Shown: piece after piece, positions 1 to 8,269 of the stretch
Layout: every line of letters begins with the position of its first letter
Position numbering within the stretch: position 1 is the stretch's first letter
Assembly (NCBI RefSeq): GCF_002135235.1
Contig: NZ_NEGB01000001.1
Coordinates: 62,001-126,000 of the forward strand
DNA from: Acinetobacter silvestris
GTDB lineage: Bacteria > Pseudomonadota > Gammaproteobacteria > Pseudomonadales > Moraxellaceae
Length of the DNA stretch: 64,000 nt
Direction of reading: 5' to 3'
Translations under genes and position numbers: made by a program
Notes under the pieces: model-generated
Databases searched by the model: none
What the model was told of the DNA's origin: nothing
Seen by the model: only the letters and a program-made list of their open reading frames with translations

Positions 1-257
1 CCGGCGAGTAAAACTTTTTTTCGACCTATGCGGTCAGACAGTGGGCCAAGTAACCATGCTACACATGCCCCACCCAATAAATAGAAAGACATTGAAGATG
101 GTGCCCATGAGCTACTTACACCAAATTCTTTAGTAATGGCGAGCATTGCAGGTTGGACTAAGTCATTGCCAATATAGACTGAGAATTCAAACAGTACCAA
201 TGCCAATGGGAACATGAGCGTTGCACGGCTCAACGTTGTGGTTTGAGTTTTTTGCAT
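1..257 (-). CDS. craA: MFS multidrug efflux transporter, CraA/MdfA type (partial)
   Basis: This is the first 85 codons of a minus-strand gene cut by the window edge. The ATG is at 257-255. The protein opens with a short cytoplasmic tail, then a first membrane helix containing the residues LYEFS-like 'LFEFSVYIGND', then 'QPAMLAITKEFG', and ends in the MFS signature between helices 2 and 3, 'GPLSDRIGRKK'. The acidic residue inside helix 1 and the YIGND stretch are characteristic of MdfA and its Acinetobacter homologue CraA, proton antiporters that export chloramphenicol and other drugs across the inner membrane. Family membership is clear. The CraA assignment rests on recalled similarity, and the substrate range cannot be judged from 85 residues. 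The 256 bp between this start and the next gene contain its promoter region and no other gene that I can see. Confidence 0.85.
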   Translation of the reverse strand, partial: MQKTQTTTLSRATLMFPLALVLFEFSVYIGNDLVQPAMLAITKEFGVSSSWAPSSMSFYLLGGACVAWLLGPLSDRIGRKKVLLA

Positions 258-449
258 TATTTTCTACATATCGTTATAGGCTTACAAAGGCTGATTACTT
301 TTTTTAGGGAGATAAGCATCAGCCCAATGGCAAGCACTGAGAATTTAAATATAAATTTTAGAAAGTACGCTTAGTTTTAAGCGGTTTTAAACACCGTTTT
401 CACAAGGTGTCTGAGTAGATAAAAATAAGTAATTGTGAGGTTTTATAAC

Positions 450-475
450 AGAGCCAAGTACGTTGAGTTGGCTCT
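450..475 (-). terminator. Possible weak terminator after the AbiH-like gene
   Basis: Arms AGAGCCAA (450-457) and TTGGCTCT (468-475) form a perfect 8-bp stem with a 10-nt loop, about 40 nt past the stop of the AbiH-like gene. The tract after it on the minus strand (GTTATAAAA) is a poor U-run, so termination would be inefficient. Confidence 0.45.
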
Positions 476-513
476 ATCGTTATAGTTTAGCAGAGACAAT
501 CTAAAGAAAGAAA

Positions 514-1776
514 TTAAGCTTTTGCAATTTTTGGTAATTCAACAGGCTCAATATTATTTAATTCAACAATATCAGGATTTGGTTTAAATTTAAGCCACCC
601 TTTTTTCATCCATAACTCAACTTTATCTTTTTTTAGAATATCTAATAAATTATTTAAAAGCCGAGGTGCATCATTTCCATAAAAATAGACAGTTACAAGA
701 CATTGAACATTCGGCTTTTGATTAAATGAAAAGATTTCATTTATATAAGATTCATCTGATTCAGCTAATGAATGTCCCCAAATATAGATGTTAATATTTT
801 TTTGACCAATAGAATTTGAATCAATTAATGACATCAATTCTTTATTTTCTCTTAAAAAAAGATAGTCAGTATTATTTAACAATTTTTGATGATATTTAGT
901 AAAGCTATAATTTTTAAACTTTTTTAAGAACTCATTTTTAAGATCGGAAATGCCTAGAACTAAGCTTTTACCTACACGACCATGTATGAATTCAATTTTT
1001 GTATCAGGTGTATAAAACCGATTTAATGTTCGAGTATAGTTAAATGATAAAATATCTAAGTGCTCTATATCAAAAGTAAATTTTTCTTTGTTGATTTTAT
1101 TATAGGGACTTAATTTTTCCACTATATTTACAAGATACCAATCAAAAAGCTTTATAAAATTATTTAAGTTGCGCTCAAGATCTTCAATTATTAAATGTGA
1201 ATTAATATCCAAATCTAGTTTATTATTTCTATAATATTTCCTGTTAATTTTTGCATTGTGAGTATTCTCAATTAATGAATCCAGTATTCCTAATAAAAAT
1301 AATTTTTGAATACTTTTCTCTTTAAATAAAATATATTTATTTTGTTCTTTCTCAGTCCTACATAAAACTAATTCTTCTAATTTTTCATTAAATTGATAAA
1401 TTCTCTCAGCTTTTTCACTGAAAATTGCTACTAAGTCTAAAGCCTTGGCAAACTCAGATTCAAAATCAATCCATGTTTCTATATTATTGACATGATGTAA
1501 AAAGAATCTAAACCATACATTTTCTTTTAGCTTTATTTTAAGCTCTTTGATCTGATCAACTGAAATTTTAATTTGATCTGTGTCATACATTGCTTTGGTA
1601 TAACCAAAAAAATAGTCTTCTTTCTCATACAACGATCCAAATAGATCATCAAAACTCATTTCACCATTAGCAATATCCCAATTTTCTATTGCACCCATCA
1701 CATCCATAAAATGATCATACTTCGTCGGTAAGTAATGCGACAAATCAAAACCGTTACCGACAATTAAAATATTCAT
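514..1776 (-). CDS. AbiH-like abortive-infection (phage defence) protein
   Basis: The 420-residue protein begins with the AbiH family hallmark 'ILIVGNGFDLSHYLPTKY', a short beta strand followed by GNGFDL. It carries the internal 'LDILSFNYTRTLNRFY' segment with 'FIHG' about 20 residues later, and ends with the conserved 'YIWGHSLAESDESYI' block (roughly residues 345-365). This GNGFDL / FNYT / GHSL order is that of Pfam AbiH, named after the lactococcal abortive-infection factor. The protein is cytoplasmic, with no signal peptide or membrane segment. AbiH proteins act alone and stop phage multiplication by an unresolved mechanism. The gene is visibly more AT-rich than its neighbours and uses many Lys/Asn/Ile codons, which suggests horizontal acquisition. 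It stands as a single transcription unit between a lipoprotein gene (same strand, with a terminator between) and the MFS gene. Family assignment is confident; a defence role in this host is inferred. Confidence 0.85.
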   Translation of the reverse strand: MNILIVGNGFDLSHYLPTKYDHFMDVMGAIENWDIANGEMSFDDLFGSLYEKEDYFFGYTKAMYDTDQIKISVDQIKELKIKLKENVWFRFFLHHVNNIETWIDFESEFAKALDLVAIFSEKAERIYQFNEKLEELVLCRTEKEQNKYILFKEKSIQKLFLLGILDSLIENTHNAKINRKYYRNNKLDLDINSHLIIEDLERNLNNFIKLFDWYLVNIVEKLSPYNKINKEKFTFDIEHLDILSFNYTRTLNRFYTPDTKIEFIHGRVGKSLVLGISDLKNEFLKKFKNYSFTKYHQKLLNNTDYLFLRENKELMSLIDSNSIGQKNINIYIWGHSLAESDESYINEIFSFNQKPNVQCLVTVYFYGNDAPRLLNNLLDILKKDKVELWMKKGWLKFKPNPDIVELNNIEPVELPKIAKA

Positions 1777-1799
1777 TGTTATTATTTCCCCAAAACTAA

Positions 1800-1825
1800 A
1801 AAACGTACCAAATCTGATACGTTTT
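1800..1825 (-). terminator. Terminator of the small lipoprotein gene
   Basis: Arms AAAACGTA (1800-1807) and TACGTTTT (1818-1825) pair perfectly around a 10-nt loop. On the minus strand the stem is followed by a T-rich tract. It lies between the lipoprotein gene and the AbiH-like gene and probably separates their transcripts. Confidence 0.55.
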
Positions 1826-1866
1826 AAATGAGGACTAAAGCCTAAAATTCAATCATAAACAATTAA

Positions 1867-2244
1867 CTAAGAGCATCGTTTAGTTTGAAAACTTTTAGTA
1901 TTACTGCCTCGTGCACACTGATAACTCTTCTTGGTTTCCTGCAATTTCCAATCGTGCTCTACCAACTTAAAAATATAATCGGTACGAATGGCAGAAACAG
2001 AATCATCCATTAAATTCGACTCAATCACTGCAATTTGAGCCGCAGTTGGAGCCTCAACACGGTTAAATACTTGACGTATAGAAAGACTATTTTGCTCTTT
2101 TAAAATATCAGGCTGAGCTTTTAACACCTGTTGCATTGGTGCATCTGAACCAGAAAAACTCACTTTACTGGCTAATTTTTCAGTCGTCGCACAGCCAGAA
2201 AATACCACTGCACACACCGAAAAAATTGAAAACAAACGAAACAT
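1867..2244 (-). CDS. Small outer-membrane lipoprotein of unknown function
   Basis: The 125-residue product starts at the ATG at 2244-2242, preceded by GGGGAG at good spacing. A TTG five codons upstream lacks such a site and is not favoured. The N-terminus is a type II signal peptide (MFRLFSIFSVCAVVFSGC) ending in the lipobox VFSGC, so the cysteine at residue 18 should be lipidated. Residue +2 is Ala, which argues against inner-membrane retention. The rest is hydrophilic, with no catalytic motif I recognise, and there are two cysteines near the C-terminus (one in 'YQCARG', one in the terminal 'RCS'). It is followed by its own terminator and preceded by that of the dehydrogenase gene, so it is monocistronic. 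I do not recognise the family. Confidence 0.75.
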   Translation of the reverse strand: MFRLFSIFSVCAVVFSGCATTEKLASKVSFSGSDAPMQQVLKAQPDILKEQNSLSIRQVFNRVEAPTAAQIAVIESNLMDDSVSAIRTDYIFKLVEHDWKLQETKKSYQCARGSNTKSFQTKRCS

Positions 2245-2265
2245 CTTTAGACTCCCCAAAACAAA

Positions 2266-2294
2266 AAGGCATAGCCTTTATAATGCTATGCCTT
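2266..2294 (-). terminator. Terminator of the FAD-linked dehydrogenase gene
   Basis: Perfect 10-bp arms AAGGCATAGC (2266-2275) and GCTATGCCTT (2285-2294) with a 9-nt loop. On the minus strand they are followed by TTTGTTTTGG. The element lies just after the stop at 2341. Confidence 0.8.
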
Positions 2295-2340
2295 GCTTGG
2301 TTACAATATAGAAACCATGTAGCCCTATATGTTTAACATC

Positions 2341-3750
2341 TTATAAATCAAACAATTTACCCGGATTCATTATGCCTTTCGGGTCGAATACTTGTTTCAA
2401 TGCCTTCATATATCCAATTTCTTCTTCAGAACGCGTGTAGCCAAGATATGGCTTTTTGGTCATACCTACACCATGTTCCGCAGAAATTGAACCATCGTAT
2501 TTTTTCACGGTTTCAAATACGTATTTATTCACCACCTGACACTTAGCAAAGAATTCATCTTTACTTAAATCAGCAGGTTTTAAAATATTTAAGTGCAAGT
2601 TACCGTCACCAATATGACCGAACCAACAAATATCAAAATCAGGATAATTCGCTTCCACAATTGCATCAATTTCTTTAATGAATGCAGGAACATGGGTAAT
2701 TAACACAGAAATGTCATTTTTGTATGGAGTAAATGGCGCAATGGATTCAGAAATGTCTTCACGCAAACGCCATAAGCTATGCACTTGGTCTAAGCTTTGG
2801 CTCATTACGCCATCTAGCACCCAACCTTGTTCCATACAATGCTCAAAGATTTCCATTGCCGCATCCATAATTGGCTCATACGGCGCTTCAAACTCGAGCA
2901 AAACATAGAAAGGACAAGCCGTTTCAAATGGACGTTGCACATGACCATGATCCAAGACTTTCTGCATCGCCAATTCACCGAAGAATTCAAATGCAGTTAA
3001 ATCAATTTTATTTTGGAAGGCATGCAACACAGGCATGATTGACTCAAAATCTGGGATACCCAATACCATCACTTGTAAATCATGCGGTTGGCGTTCCAGC
3101 TTCATTTCAGCTTCAGTCACTAGACCTAAAGTACCTTCACCACCAATGAACAAATGTTGTAATGCATAACCCGTGGCATTTTTAATCATGCCTTTATTCA
3201 AACGCAGTACATCGCCTTTACCCGTCACAACGGTTAAACCCAATACCCAATTACGCGTCATGCCGTATTTAATGACTTTAATACCGCCAGCATTGGTGCC
3301 AATGTTACCGCCAATTTGTGAAGAACCTGAAGATGCAAAATCAACCGGGTAATACATGCCCTGTTCTTCCGCATAGTTTTGCAATTGTTCAGTCACCACA
3401 CCTGCTTGTACACGTACCATACGGTCTGCAGGGAAGAACTCAAGAATTTGGTTCATTTTGTCCATGCTAACAACAATTTCGCCATTCGCTGCCACAGCAC
3501 CAGCCGATAGCCCCGTACGACCACCCGATGGGGTAATCGCAACATCAAATTGATTGGCAAGTTTGACAATCGCTTGCACTTGTTCAGTACTCGATGGAAA
3601 AACGATGACAGATGGGTTTGGATCAAAGTGTTTAGTATGATCACGACCCCAATTTTCTAAACTGTCAGCATCGGTTTTAATACGATTTTCACCGACAATT
3701 TCCGTCAATTGGGTCAATAATTCAGGTGCTAAAGTAACTGGAGCATTCAT
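2341..3750 (-). CDS. FAD-linked 2-hydroxyacid dehydrogenase (GlcD/D-2-hydroxyglutarate dehydrogenase family)
   Basis: The 469-residue flavoprotein has a PCMH-type FAD-binding domain (about residues 45-220), with 'PSGGRTGLSAGA' and the 'SSGSSQIGGNIGTNAGG' segment that holds the FAD pyrophosphate. A C-terminal FAD-oxidase domain follows, with the metal-site motif 'GHIGDGNLHLN' and the terminal 'DPKGIMNPGK' block. Proteins of this family oxidise D-lactate, glycolate or D-2-hydroxyglutarate and pass electrons to a carrier. The gene is divergent from serA. Pseudomonas has the same neighbourhood, where a D-2-hydroxyglutarate dehydrogenase removes the product SerA makes when it regenerates NAD+ with 2-oxoglutarate. 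D-2-hydroxyglutarate is therefore the favoured substrate by context, but D-lactate cannot be excluded from sequence. Confidence 0.8.
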   Translation of the reverse strand: MNAPVTLAPELLTQLTEIVGENRIKTDADSLENWGRDHTKHFDPNPSVIVFPSSTEQVQAIVKLANQFDVAITPSGGRTGLSAGAVAANGEIVVSMDKMNQILEFFPADRMVRVQAGVVTEQLQNYAEEQGMYYPVDFASSGSSQIGGNIGTNAGGIKVIKYGMTRNWVLGLTVVTGKGDVLRLNKGMIKNATGYALQHLFIGGEGTLGLVTEAEMKLERQPHDLQVMVLGIPDFESIMPVLHAFQNKIDLTAFEFFGELAMQKVLDHGHVQRPFETACPFYVLLEFEAPYEPIMDAAMEIFEHCMEQGWVLDGVMSQSLDQVHSLWRLREDISESIAPFTPYKNDISVLITHVPAFIKEIDAIVEANYPDFDICWFGHIGDGNLHLNILKPADLSKDEFFAKCQVVNKYVFETVKKYDGSISAEHGVGMTKKPYLGYTRSEEEIGYMKALKQVFDPKGIMNPGKLFDL

Positions 3751-4126
3751 CGTTTTGCGGACCTAGCAAGATATAAACAAGTGGTTTTGGGGACTATAGC
3801 GTTTCATTTTAAAATGGCTTGATAAAAAGCATTCATCTGAAAGTAAACATCATTTTTCAAAATTTACCGCCAAGCTCTACTGTATTCTACCGTTAAGACT
3901 AAATTGGATAAAGCCTCATATATGCATACAATATTTACAGTTTATGCATAACTTAAATACAAGTTGTATGGAATAGCAGCAAAATACAGACTCATCCATT
4001 TTATCAATATAGCTTATAAGAAATCGTAGACAAATATCCACGTTCTCCGTCATAAACGAAATATCTATAGACCCATCTCTATGGTATCATATTGCGACTA
4101 AATTTGGCCTTTGTAGCGGAGCCGTA
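3751..4126. promoter_or_regulatory. Divergent promoter region between the dehydrogenase and serA
   Basis: This 376-bp AT-rich stretch has no credible reading frame. It must carry the promoters of two divergent genes. I do not see a convincing -35/-10 pair or a long inverted repeat in it. Confidence 0.5.
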
Positions 4127-5359
4127 ATGAGCCAACATCTTTCACTACCTAAAGATAAAATTCGTTTCTTGTTGTTAGAAGGCGTTCATCAAAACGCAAT
4201 TGACACATTAAATGCTGCTGGATACACCAACATCGATTCCCGTAAAACTGCGCTTGAGGGTGAAGCGTTGAAAGAAGCGGTTAAAGATGCTCACTTCATC
4301 GGTATTCGTTCACGTACTCAGTTGACTGACGAAGTATTTGAAGCAGCCAACAAGCTTATCGCTGTTGGCTGTTTTTGTATCGGTACCAACCAAGTGAACT
4401 TAAATGCTGCGATGATTCGTGGTATTCCAGTATTTAACGCACCATATTCAAATACACGTTCAGTGGCTGAACTGGTACTTGCTGAAGCAATTCTTTTACT
4501 TCGTGGTGTTCCTGCGAAATCTGCTTCAACTCACCGTGGTGGTTGGAACAAATCGGCAGTGGGTTCATTCGAAACGCGTGGCAAAACTTTAGGTATCGTA
4601 GGTTACGGTTCTATTGGTTCTCAACTTTCAGTACTTGCTGAAAGCTTAGGTATGCACGTCATTTATTATGATGCAGTAACAAAATTGCCTATGGGTAATG
4701 CACGTCAAGTCGGTTCTATGGCAGAGTTACTTGCTACTGCTGACGTGGTGTCTTTGCACGTGCCAGACGTACCATCTACACGTAACTTCTTTGGCAAAAA
4801 CCAATTTGCGCAAATGAAAGAAGGTTCTATCTTCATTAATGCTGCACGTGGTACATGTGTAATCATTGAAGATCTTGCTGATGCGATTAAATCGGGTCAT
4901 ATTGCCGGTGCTGCAGTTGACGTATTCCCGAAAGAACCTAAAGCCAATGGTGAAGAATTTGTTTCTCCACTTCGTGGTTTAGACAATGTAATTTTAACGC
5001 CTCACGTAGGTGGTTCGACCATGGAAGCGCAAGCGAACATCGGTTTAGAAGTGGCAGAGAAATTTGTTGCTTACTCAGATAAAGGCATGACCTTATCTGC
5101 TGTGAACTTCCCAGAAATTGCATTGCCATTGACTGAAGGTAAACACCGTTTACTGCACATTCATAAAAATATTCCTGGCGTTCTTTCTAAAATTAACAAC
5201 TTGTTTGCTGAACACGGCATCAACATCTCAGGTCAATCATTAATGACTAAAGGTGACGTTGGTTACTTAGTCATGGACGTTGATGCAACTGCATCTAAAG
5301 AAGCTTTGGATACCCTAAACGAAGTTGAAGGTACAATCCGAGTTCGCGTATTGTTCTAA
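4127..5359 (+). CDS. serA: D-3-phosphoglycerate dehydrogenase
   Basis: SerA catalyses the first step of L-serine synthesis, 3-phosphoglycerate to 3-phosphohydroxypyruvate with NAD+. The 410-residue protein has the short E. coli-type architecture: a substrate domain, a Rossmann NAD domain with GYGSIG at residues 159-164, and a C-terminal ACT domain (about 340-410, starting 'RLLHIHKNIPGVL') that binds serine for feedback inhibition. The 2-hydroxyacid dehydrogenase catalytic set is present: Arg241 in 'NAARGT', Glu270 in 'FPKEP' and His293 in 'LTPHVGGST'. The ATG at 4127 is preceded by GGAG at 4119-4122. A strong terminator follows. SerA is thermodynamically uphill; the divergent flavoprotein dehydrogenase may drain the D-2-hydroxyglutarate by-product. 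Confidence 0.97.
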   Translation: MSQHLSLPKDKIRFLLLEGVHQNAIDTLNAAGYTNIDSRKTALEGEALKEAVKDAHFIGIRSRTQLTDEVFEAANKLIAVGCFCIGTNQVNLNAAMIRGIPVFNAPYSNTRSVAELVLAEAILLLRGVPAKSASTHRGGWNKSAVGSFETRGKTLGIVGYGSIGSQLSVLAESLGMHVIYYDAVTKLPMGNARQVGSMAELLATADVVSLHVPDVPSTRNFFGKNQFAQMKEGSIFINAARGTCVIIEDLADAIKSGHIAGAAVDVFPKEPKANGEEFVSPLRGLDNVILTPHVGGSTMEAQANIGLEVAEKFVAYSDKGMTLSAVNFPEIALPLTEGKHRLLHIHKNIPGVLSKINNLFAEHGINISGQSLMTKGDVGYLVMDVDATASKEALDTLNEVEGTIRVRVLF

Positions 5360-5374
5360 AGAATAATGCTACTC

Positions 5375-5405
5375 AAAAACCACAGCTTTCTAGCTGTGGT
5401 TTTTT
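5375..5405 (+). terminator. serA rho-independent terminator
   Basis: Arms AAAACCACAGC and GCTGTGGTTTT around the loop TTTCTA, followed by T's. It begins about 15 nt after the serA stop. Confidence 0.92.
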
Positions 5406-5463
5406 ATTGTTTGATAAAAATACTGCTATCATTCCTTTACCGATTAAAGGCTCTTTTAGTTAC

Positions 5464-6354
5464 ATGCTCAATCTAAAAAAAACATCCTACCTCCAAGCAA
5501 TTTTTTTACTTTTAGTCGCTATGATGAGTCTGCAAAGCAGTGGTTCTTTAGCCAAAGTATTATTTGAACAATTTCCTGTTTTAACTGTAGCGGTCATGCG
5601 CATATTTATGAGCGCAATCATTTTGGCTATTATTTTTAGAATTTGGAAAATTAATTTCAGATTGGTGAAATGGCCTTCCATCATTGCTTATGGTTTTGCC
5701 ATTGCAGGAATGAATGCTTTATTTTATTTATCTATAGCACGTTTACCTTTAGGGATTGCCGTTTCATTTGAATTTATCGGCCCACTCAGCGTTGCTTTAT
5801 ATTATGCACGACAAAAATTTGATTTTGTTTGGGTGGGACTTGCCATTTTAGGCTTAGTTTTATTGTTTCCCTTTGATCAAGCTGTGCAACCTTTAGACCC
5901 AATTGGTATCATATTTGCACTTGCCGCAGGCGCATGTTGGGCAATGTATATTGTTGCAGGGCAAAGACCTTCTGGCATTTCAGGCAATCATACTGTGTGT
6001 TTAGGCATGTTTGTCGGCATGCTATGTTTAATGCCCATTGCCCTATTTTCAGGTATGACGGCAGCGGTTTTTGAACCTTCAAACTTAATCTACTTTATTG
6101 CACTGGCTATTCTTGCCAGCGCCTTGCCTTTTACTCTAGAAATGATTGCGTTAAGAAATTTAACTGCATTAAGTTTTGGAACACTCATGAGTTTAGAACC
6201 TGCTATCGCCGCTTTTTCAGGTTTTATCTTTCTCAATGAGCAACTGCTTTGGACACAATGGCTCGCACTATCTGTGATTATTTGTGCATCGATTGGCTGT
6301 ACGTATACCACACAGCAAGCAAGGAAAAAAGCCGAAGCCAAGGTGAAAAATTAA
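5464..6354 (+). CDS. EamA/DMT-family exporter, RhtA-like (copy 1)
   Basis: The 296-residue inner-membrane protein has ten predicted hydrophobic segments in two EamA repeats (about 1-140 and 145-290), the drug/metabolite transporter fold. Typical RhtA-type sequences are visible: 'QSSGSLAKVLFEQFPVLTVAVMR' early on, 'GIAVSFEFIGPL' in repeat 1 and 'SLEPAIAAFSGFIFLNE' in repeat 2. RhtA exports threonine and homoserine, but the substrate here is not determinable. I start at the ATG at 5464; an upstream in-frame TTG at 5407 lies inside the serA terminator tail and is unlikely. A clear paralogue lies at 8270-9133. Confidence 0.85.
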   Translation: MLNLKKTSYLQAIFLLLVAMMSLQSSGSLAKVLFEQFPVLTVAVMRIFMSAIILAIIFRIWKINFRLVKWPSIIAYGFAIAGMNALFYLSIARLPLGIAVSFEFIGPLSVALYYARQKFDFVWVGLAILGLVLLFPFDQAVQPLDPIGIIFALAAGACWAMYIVAGQRPSGISGNHTVCLGMFVGMLCLMPIALFSGMTAAVFEPSNLIYFIALAILASALPFTLEMIALRNLTALSFGTLMSLEPAIAAFSGFIFLNEQLLWTQWLALSVIICASIGCTYTTQQARKKAEAKVKN

Positions 6355-6402
6355 GTATTCAATCAGCGAAGTTTAGATTCAAAAAAAGCTTGATCAGATA
6401 TT

Positions 6403-7140
6403 TTAATCAACCACTTTTATTTGCTGTTCAATAGAAATACTCGGGCTAATTTCAACTAGGGTTAGCTTCCGTCCAAATACACAGCCTGTATCGAGATAAT
6501 AACAATTGTCTCGTTTTGTGACAAAATCAATCACGGTATGTCCAAGGAAAACCTGATCAATGCCTTGAATTTTGCCATATAAAGCTGGGCGTTTATTACG
6601 AATGCGCCCTCTTCCCCATAGCGCCAGTTCATGCTGAGATTGAACGGATTGTTTAAATTCATTCCAATCATTGTGGTCGATATCAGCATGTACAAAACCA
6701 TAACGCTGATTTTGAAATTCAACTTCCAAAATCACAGGTAAGGTCAGACATTGCTTTCGGACTTGTTCACGCTGAATCGGGGCTAAATGATAAAACCATT
6801 CCCCGCCATGATCGGCATGTAAATTCGCCATTTTCCGATCGACTTTGGATAAAATACACATTTCTTCATGGTTACCCAGAATCGCCTTAAACCAAGGCTG
6901 ATCAATCAAATTGAGACATTTTAAACTTTCTGGCCCACGGTCAACCAAATCCCCCACGGCAATCAATAGATCTTGCTCAAAATTAAATTGTACATCTGCA
7001 AGTTTTTGCATGAGTTGATCATAACAACCATGCAGATCACCCACTACAAATAAACGACCGCGGGTATGCTGATAAATCTGTGTCTTTAATTGCACTAAAT
7101 CACGCTGACCTAAGTTTAAAATATTCTTCCACCAAACCAT
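6403..7140 (-). CDS. Calcineurin-like metallophosphoesterase (PrpA/ApaH-like)
   Basis: The 245-residue protein carries the full PPP-family dinuclear metal signature: GDLHG (residues 34-38), GDLVDRG (63-69) and GNHE (89-92), with later His residues in 'FVHADIDH' and 'FLGHTVID'. These motifs define bacterial protein serine/threonine phosphatases and symmetrical diadenosine tetraphosphatases. The length matches the PrpA/PphA group (about 220-250) better than ApaH (about 280). It is the second gene of a two-gene minus-strand unit, starting 12 nt after the Sel1-repeat gene. Whether the substrate is a phosphoprotein or a nucleotide is undecided. Confidence 0.85.
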   Translation of the reverse strand: MVWWKNILNLGQRDLVQLKTQIYQHTRGRLFVVGDLHGCYDQLMQKLADVQFNFEQDLLIAVGDLVDRGPESLKCLNLIDQPWFKAILGNHEEMCILSKVDRKMANLHADHGGEWFYHLAPIQREQVRKQCLTLPVILEVEFQNQRYGFVHADIDHNDWNEFKQSVQSQHELALWGRGRIRNKRPALYGKIQGIDQVFLGHTVIDFVTKRDNCYYLDTGCVFGRKLTLVEISPSISIEQQIKVVD

Positions 7141-7152
7141 GAATATAATCCA

Positions 7153-8100
7153 TTAAAATTCAATAGCTGCTGCTTCAATATGCTGATTTTCTTTGGCTAA
7201 ATTTAAGTATTTAATGGCTATTTTTTTATTTTTACGCACACCTAAGCCTCCCTTTTTATATGCTTTAAAGAGTTCAAAATAGGCATTGATATCCCCAAAA
7301 TCAGCGGCTTGTTGTAAAAGCGCTATACTTTGTGGCAAATCTGCTGCAATACCGACACCACCTCGATACAGCTGTGCCAAGATATAACAAGCTCGTGGTG
7401 AATTTTCAGCTTTAGCTTTATATAACCAAGACAATACCTGTTCCATATTCTGCTGATGCTGCGCATGAGTCGCCATACATAACATGGCTTGAATATTGCC
7501 ATTTTGTGCCGATGCATTTAATAAAAATAAATGCTGTTCATGCTCTAAAGGTAATAACATTGCAAGCTCAAACTGAGCATCACCATGATGATTTTGGGCT
7601 GCCTGCTCTAGCCAATACAGTGCTTGCTCTTCATCTTTTTCTGTACCTAAGCCTTGTTTAAAACACTGAGAAAAAGAATACTGTGCATCACGATTTCCAG
7701 CTAAAGTCGCCAGATGCAAATGCTTAAATGCTTGCTGTAAATTAATTTTTTCACTCAAACCCTGTAAGCCAATATCCGCCAACTCTAAATGAGCAACGAC
7801 TGCACCCAAGTTTACGGCCTGCTGAAATAATAAGATCGCGGCGTCTGGGTTTTGTGGCACATAATGCCCAAGTCGGTGCCATTGCCCCAATAATATTGTT
7901 GCAGCAGCATGGTTGTTATTCGATGCATGGATCAATATATCAATTCGTTGTTGCGCTTGCTCATCCGAAGTTGCTACAGCAATAGATTCACTATCGACTA
8001 CCCACTGATAATAATCATCCAAATTATCTTGTTGAATAAATTCAAATAAATTCGGGTTGATTGGCTCAGAATCTATTTTATTACTTATGCTATTTGACAT
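7153..8100 (-). CDS. Sel1-like tetratricopeptide-repeat protein
   Basis: The 315-residue protein is built mostly of Sel1-like repeats (SLR), recognisable by spaced 'A...LG..Y..G.GV..d...A..w...AA..G...A' units. Clear examples are 'QCFKQGLGTEKDEEQALYW', 'AQLYRGGVGIAADLPQSIAL' and 'AYKKGGLGVRKNKKIAIKY'. There is no signal peptide, so it is probably cytoplasmic. SLR proteins are interaction scaffolds. The gene directly precedes a PPP-type phosphatase gene (12 nt gap), so the two are probably co-transcribed, and the repeat protein may bind or position the phosphatase or its target. That link is inference from spacing only. Confidence 0.8.
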   Translation of the reverse strand: MSNSISNKIDSEPINPNLFEFIQQDNLDDYYQWVVDSESIAVATSDEQAQQRIDILIHASNNNHAAATILLGQWHRLGHYVPQNPDAAILLFQQAVNLGAVVAHLELADIGLQGLSEKINLQQAFKHLHLATLAGNRDAQYSFSQCFKQGLGTEKDEEQALYWLEQAAQNHHGDAQFELAMLLPLEHEQHLFLLNASAQNGNIQAMLCMATHAQHQQNMEQVLSWLYKAKAENSPRACYILAQLYRGGVGIAADLPQSIALLQQAADFGDINAYFELFKAYKKGGLGVRKNKKIAIKYLNLAKENQHIEAAAIEF

Positions 8101-8269
8101 CTTGTTTACCTAAATTTGTGTCATTTATCTATAATATATGTATTTATCTTACCTCAGTTAAAACCATATCATAGGAAAATATTAAATGATTTTTCATATA
8201 GTTTCGAAATGTAAAATTATTGAAAAGAAAATGCTACTATCCGCAATGTCATTCTGATCTGCTTAATTT

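Noticed and set aside
5407..5463. Longer N-terminus of the first EamA exporter from TTG 5407
   Set aside because: The start would lie in the T-tail of the serA terminator; ATG 5464 begins directly before the first membrane helix.
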